A DNA stretch of 10,582 bases from Candidatus Sabulitectum sp. (GTDB lineage Bacteria; Fermentibacterota; Fermentibacteria; Fermentibacterales; Fermentibacteraceae), in contig JAGLDB010000057.1 of assembly GCA_023145935.1 (NCBI GenBank), positions 1 through 10,582 of the forward strand, read 5' to 3'. The first letter of the stretch is position 1; each line of letters opens with the position of its first letter. Position numbers and translations under genes: made by a program. Below are positions 7,414 to 10,582 of the stretch, one piece after another. The notes under the pieces are model-generated. The model searched no databases. It saw only the letters and a program-made list of their open reading frames with translations, and was not told the origin of the DNA.

Positions 7414-8252
7414 CAAAAGAGACAAAAGCCGCGCTGTTCATGACCGCAGCTGCCTTCTTCCTCTCTCTTGTTCCTCTGGCAGTTAAGCTGGTACCTGCAG
7501 ACTCGGGAATACCAACAAGCGAGAAACTGGTAGCCAGAGGACTGGTAGCGGTAATTGTCACCTTCATACTGATAAAGAAACGGGGAGAATCTCTGGTTTC
7601 CGGTAAGCCCTGGCTGCTTTTTCTTAGAAGTGCCCTTGGCACCATTGGAATGGTTCTTTACTTTGTTGCCCTTGAAGAACTGCCACTTGCTGACACTGTA
7701 ACGGTTAACAAACTCAGTCCATTCTTTGTTCTGCTCTTCTCGTGGATCTTCCTGAGAGAAAAGCTGAAGAAAATACAGATCATCGCCATAGTAACAGCTT
7801 TTGCCGGTGTAGCACTTGTTGCCAATCCAGTTGGAATGACCGTTTCAAGAGCGATTATTCTTGCCCTTGCTTCAGCTGTATTTGCCGGGGCTGCCTACAC
7901 CACCTTGCGAGCTCTAAGGAAATATGATTCACCTCTGAGGGTAGTCTTCTGGTTCAGCCTTTTTTCTGTGATAGCGTTTCTGCCTAAAACCATATCAGGT
8001 GGTGTGATACCAACAGGAACATCAATTTTCCCTCTGCTGGGAATAGGAATTGCCGGTGTTCTGGGTCAGGTTCTGATGACAACTGCGTACAGATATGCTC
8101 CAGGGGGAAAAGTCGCCGTGTACGGGTACTTAAGTGTTGTGTTCTCGGTTATCTGGCAGGTTTCTGTCTTTAAAGAAATGCCGTCAATGATGGTTCTCGC
8201 CGGGGCAATCTTGGTAATGACAGGTGGCTGGATAAACTACAGATTCAGGTAA
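7410..8252 (+). CDS. EamA-family (drug/metabolite transporter superfamily) permease
   Basis: This is a 280-residue inner-membrane transporter with the two-repeat, ten-helix organisation of EamA/DMT proteins. Hydrophobic segments run from the N-terminus (AALFMTAAAFFLSLVPLAVK) to the C-terminal VLAGAILVMTGGWINY. The family-typical stretch 'LPLADTVTVNKLSPFFVLLFSW' near residue 90 is present, as is its second-half counterpart near 'APGGKVAVYGYLSVVFSVIW'. The start is probably the TTG at 7410, whose TTGA overlaps the DUF362 stop codon, a common coupled arrangement. An internal ATG at codon 11 lacks a ribosome-binding site. Substrates of this family are diverse (amino acids, nucleotides, other metabolites) and cannot be told from sequence. 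Co-translation with a DUF362 iron-sulfur protein gives no clear clue. Confidence 0.88.
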   Translation: MTKETKAALFMTAAAFFLSLVPLAVKLVPADSGIPTSEKLVARGLVAVIVTFILIKKRGESLVSGKPWLLFLRSALGTIGMVLYFVALEELPLADTVTVNKLSPFFVLLFSWIFLREKLKKIQIIAIVTAFAGVALVANPVGMTVSRAIILALASAVFAGAAYTTLRALRKYDSPLRVVFWFSLFSVIAFLPKTISGGVIPTGTSIFPLLGIGIAGVLGQVLMTTAYRYAPGGKVAVYGYLSVVFSVIWQVSVFKEMPSMMVLAGAILVMTGGWINYRFR

Positions 8253-8281
8253 AGCCCCCAGCAGAACAGAGGCTTTACCTG
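8246..8281. terminator. Perfect 11-bp inverted repeat between convergent genes, possible bidirectional terminator
   Basis: CAGGTAAAGCC (8246-8256) and GGCTTTACCTG (8271-8281) form a perfect 11-bp stem around a 14-base loop. It includes the stop codon of the EamA gene and lies 9 bases beyond the end of the convergent deiminase gene. Its position fits transcription termination in both directions. Neither side has a T-run, so it is not a classical intrinsic terminator. It may instead act as an RNA 3'-end stabiliser. Confidence 0.5.
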
Positions 8282-8289
8282 TATACTGT

Positions 8290-9936
8290 CTATCTCAACA
8301 AAACAGCTCTGGATGTTGAAACTAATCCACTAAAAATGAACTGTGTAAAGTAAACTCCATCTGCAATTGCGCTGTTCGGCATCCATTCCATCAATCCGCT
8401 CTCTGCTGCAATTGAGCTGTGAACTACTCTTCCAGCAGAATCAAAAACAGTAAATATGGTTCCAGGCTGGCCAGAAAAGGCCATTACACTGTTGAAAGGA
8501 TTGTTACCGATCATAAGCGGTGTTCTCGATGAAACATCATTGGAGGCAATGCCTGTGGATGAAACAGTGTAGTGATTGAACCATGTTGCCGGAGCGAACT
8601 GCGGGTGAGCACTTTCTCTTCCGGAAGAATCTTCTGCCCTGATGTAGTATTCAACAAAAGAACCATTCGAACTGGCGGGAATAACACCCGAATAAATGTT
8701 CGAGCCGATATCTGTCATGGAAACCTCGACAAAACTGCCTGAATCAACTCTGTAGAAAAGACTGGTGGAAGTCAGGGTGTTTGCAGGATTCGACTGAATG
8801 AAAGCACTTACCGTAACCGGATATCCTGACTGCAGAGTATCAACAGGGGTATGAAGCAGTTGAAGCATGTATCTGTCCATTACATTCCTGCTTCTGCAAT
8901 GCAGGGCATCAGTGTTCGCGAAGCCGGAGTAATAGATTGGAGTGATGGTATACCCAGGAAGAGCTTCGGAAAAAGCCGCCGCCGCCGGAGTATCATTCCC
9001 TGTATTCCAGGTAGGCATGTAGTAAGTGTCGTTATGAAGAAGACCGTTTACATAACCCTCTGTACCGCTGGAAAATACTCGGTAGACTTCCCAGGGATGT
9101 CCATAAGGTGAAGGGCTGGCAGCTATCAGATCCGCTACAGCCTCAAGTGCAGCATAATCCCCGTGGGAAGGGGGAACCTGAAGCACCATTATCCTGCTTG
9201 GGCTGAGCATCTTGCTCCAGCAGTCGATATGATCAATGTAACTGGCCTGAGGATCTTCAAATGTGGTGTAATCAGTAATCCCGAGATACTCCTCCATTTG
9301 ATCATCCACCCACGAATCGGGGTGAGGATCCTCAACGTACACAAGATCAGTAGACATGGCCTCACCAAGACCTCCGGACATGTAGTTACCACCGGTATGG
9401 ATAATATCGGAAACATATACAGGAATACCCCACTGGTCCCCGATGACCTGCGGAATAAGGTCGTCATCCGGTCTCGGCCGGTTGTAATCGTAATCGAATA
9501 TCCCCTGAGTACCATCTGCCAGTACGATGAACCATGGACCATAATCCCTTATCCAGATCGAGTTGGTCGGTCCAAGAATAAAATCAGTGTTACTCATGTT
9601 CACCCCTGCGGAAGCAAGGGCTGATGCCGCTGACGCCTGCTGAGAAGATAAACAGATCACCCATAGCTCGCTGCTGTTTGATACATCCACAAGAAAATCG
9701 AATGGCACACCAAGGGGCCACCTGACCATTACACCGGTCGCAGGTTCAAACTCTCCGGGGTTTCTTACACCGGCAGGAGGCGGATCAGTAGCATCCTGAT
9801 ATGTACCGATCTCTGATATTCTGGTCAGCTCCTCTTCAGTAAAACCTATAGGAAGAAGTTCCTCTGTGCCGCATATAGACATCTCTACAGCGAACATTGA
9901 GAAAACAGCAAAAAGAATAACCCCAACCATTTTCAT
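8290..9936 (-). CDS. Secreted PPAD-type peptidylarginine deiminase with Ig-like and T9SS-like C-terminal domains
   Basis: This 548-residue protein closely follows the layout of Porphyromonas gingivalis PPAD (PAD_porph/agmatine deiminase family), which converts C-terminal peptidyl-arginine to citrulline outside the cell. Domains in order are a signal peptide (about 1-22), a catalytic domain (about 55-362), an Ig-like domain (about 363-458) and a C-terminal sorting/FlgD-like domain (about 472-548). The last opens NNPFNS and ends GVYFTQF...RAVLLR. Active-site residues are present at nearly the PPAD positions: D131 (IRDYGP), H236 and D238 (HIDCW), N297 (EGYVNG) and the nucleophile C347 (DALHCRS). 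R153 and R155 (NRPRPDDD) correspond to the PPAD arginines that bind the substrate carboxylate. The ATG at 9936 has AAAGGA 6 bases upstream. A weak TACAAT -10 candidate lies at 9973-9968. A free-agmatine deiminase role is less likely given export and the RPR motif. Confidence 0.88.
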   Translation of the reverse strand: MKMVGVILFAVFSMFAVEMSICGTEELLPIGFTEEELTRISEIGTYQDATDPPPAGVRNPGEFEPATGVMVRWPLGVPFDFLVDVSNSSELWVICLSSQQASAASALASAGVNMSNTDFILGPTNSIWIRDYGPWFIVLADGTQGIFDYDYNRPRPDDDLIPQVIGDQWGIPVYVSDIIHTGGNYMSGGLGEAMSTDLVYVEDPHPDSWVDDQMEEYLGITDYTTFEDPQASYIDHIDCWSKMLSPSRIMVLQVPPSHGDYAALEAVADLIAASPSPYGHPWEVYRVFSSGTEGYVNGLLHNDTYYMPTWNTGNDTPAAAAFSEALPGYTITPIYYSGFANTDALHCRSRNVMDRYMLQLLHTPVDTLQSGYPVTVSAFIQSNPANTLTSTSLFYRVDSGSFVEVSMTDIGSNIYSGVIPASSNGSFVEYYIRAEDSSGRESAHPQFAPATWFNHYTVSSTGIASNDVSSRTPLMIGNNPFNSVMAFSGQPGTIFTVFDSAGRVVHSSIAAESGLMEWMPNSAIADGVYFTQFIFSGLVSTSRAVLLR

Positions 9937-10004
9937 AAATCGTCCTTTACCTTACTGCGTGCGGGATATTGTATAGTTTTCCTGAAATACCAAACTGGGG
10001 AAGT

Positions 10005-10061
10005 ATGCAGAAACATATCATCTACAGCCTCGGGGCAACAGTACTGTGGGGAATAGTATGA
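10005..10061 (+). pseudogene. Possible N-terminal remnant of a DMT-family transporter (18 codons)
   Basis: An ATG at 10005 preceded by GGGGAAG opens an 18-codon frame, MQKHIIYSLGATVLWGIV, then TGA. The pattern of a short basic start, a hydrophobic run and LWG resembles the first helix of EamA/DMT transporters. Beyond the stop the frame shows no further transporter sequence before the sbcC end. It lies in the 151-base spacer between sbcC and the deiminase gene, whose remaining DNA shows nothing else recognisable. It could equally be chance or a small membrane peptide. Confidence is low. Confidence 0.2.
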
Positions 10062-10087
10062 TTTCGGAAACTTCCCATCACTGATAA

Positions 10088-10582
10088 TCAGGATATGAAT
10101 CTGCATCCAGGGCCGGATATCCTGCTCTTTCCACCGGACACTTTCTTCACACTTATCTGTGTTCTGATCCGCTCCTTCAAGGCAGAAACATGTGAGATAA
10201 TACCGATCAGTTTGCCACCCTGATGCAGTCCTGCCAGAGTTTCAAGTGCGGTCTCCAGTGATTCTTCGTCAAGTGTACCAAAGCCCTCATCCAGAAACAG
10301 AGAATCCACTCTGACTTTCCGGCTTGCCATTTTAGACAAGCCAAGTGCCAGAGAAAGACTCACGATAAAACTCTCTCCTCCAGACAGATTCCTGACAGAC
10401 CTGGTTTCACCGGCCTGCCAGTTGTCAATCACATTCAGCTCAAGAGGGTTATCCTTTTTTCGAATGAGCAGATATCTGTCTGTCATTTTCTGTAGTTGGA
10501 TATTTGCGTGTGACACCATCATTTCAAAGGTTATTCCCTGAGCGAAGTTTCTGTACTTTTTGCCGTCTGCAGACCCGATAAG
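10088..10582 (-). CDS. sbcC: SbcC exonuclease subunit, C-terminal ATPase part, cut by window edge
   Basis: This is the last 164 residues of the SMC/Rad50-like ATPase that works with SbcD to cut DNA hairpins and process double-strand ends. The frame is open to the window edge and begins LIGSADGKKYRNFAQG, a typical SbcC segment, so the internal ATG near 10522 is not the start. Visible ATPase elements are the ABC signature LSGGES, Walker B with its catalytic Glu (SLFLDEGFG), the D-loop (TLDEESLE) and the switch His in ISHV. The Walker A motif, coiled coil and zinc hook lie outside the window. sbcD, normally just upstream, would also be outside. No terminator is evident in the 151-base gap before the deiminase gene, so read-through is possible. 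Confidence 0.92.
   Translation of the reverse strand, partial: LIGSADGKKYRNFAQGITFEMMVSHANIQLQKMTDRYLLIRKKDNPLELNVIDNWQAGETRSVRNLSGGESFIVSLSLALGLSKMASRKVRVDSLFLDEGFGTLDEESLETALETLAGLHQGGKLIGIISHVSALKERIRTQISVKKVSGGKSRISGPGCRFIS

Noticed and set aside
9163..9624. Plus-strand open frame of 153 codons opposite the deiminase
   Set aside because: It is antisense to the catalytic domain, which has clear family motifs; the opposing frame looks like a shadow.
10520..10522. ATG at 10522 as start of a small 144-residue ATPase
   Set aside because: The frame stays open to the window edge with typical SbcC sequence upstream, so this is an internal Met of a truncated gene.

Overview
The window is a compact, protein-coding stretch of bacterial chromosome. 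It holds nine complete and two edge-truncated genes, short spacers, several overlapping gene pairs, and about as many GTG/TTG starts as ATG starts. The 3' end of sbcC, a bacterial alanine racemase and Shine-Dalgarno sites at most starts all point to Bacteria. The secreted deiminase ends in a type IX secretion (T9SS)-like / FlgD-like C-terminal domain. That domain is typical of the Bacteroidota/FCB assemblage and some candidate phyla with T9SS, so I infer an FCB-related or candidate-phylum bacterium, possibly a metagenome-derived genome. No rRNA or marker gene is present to confirm this.

Layout, left to right. (1) 1-3276, minus strand: a four-gene unit read from right to left. It runs DUF1343 (NamZ-like) protein, calcineurin-like phosphoesterase, aconitase-family large subunit (LeuC type) and the start of its small subunit (LeuD). 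The phosphoesterase and leuC overlap by 16 bases, and leuC and leuD are 2 bases apart. (2) 3332-4087, plus strand: a DUF6159-type integral membrane protein, divergent from DUF1343. (3) 4088-4341: a 254-base spacer between convergent genes, packed with inverted repeats and the most unexplained DNA in the window. (4) 4342-6253, minus strand: alanine racemase followed by a class II cyclic-nucleotide phosphodiesterase-like metallo-beta-lactamase-fold protein, overlapping by 11 bases. (5) 6340-8252, plus strand: a DUF362/ferredoxin protein and an EamA/DMT-family transporter, overlapping by 4 bases. A perfect 11-bp inverted repeat ends this unit. (6) 8290-9936, minus strand: a secreted protein-arginine deiminase of the Porphyromonas PPAD type with Ig-like and C-terminal sorting domains. 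(7) 10088-10582, minus strand: the C-terminal ATPase part of SbcC, cut by the window edge.

Functionally this is mostly housekeeping: branched-chain amino acid (or related 2-oxoacid) metabolism, D-alanine supply, DNA end processing, and transport. Peptidoglycan-linked functions appear twice (Alr and the NamZ-like protein). I see no phage, transposase, CRISPR or defence cassette. The two observations most worth following up are the PPAD-like secreted deiminase, which keeps every catalytic and C-terminal-arginine-binding residue I can place, and the structured convergent spacer at about 4141-4326.
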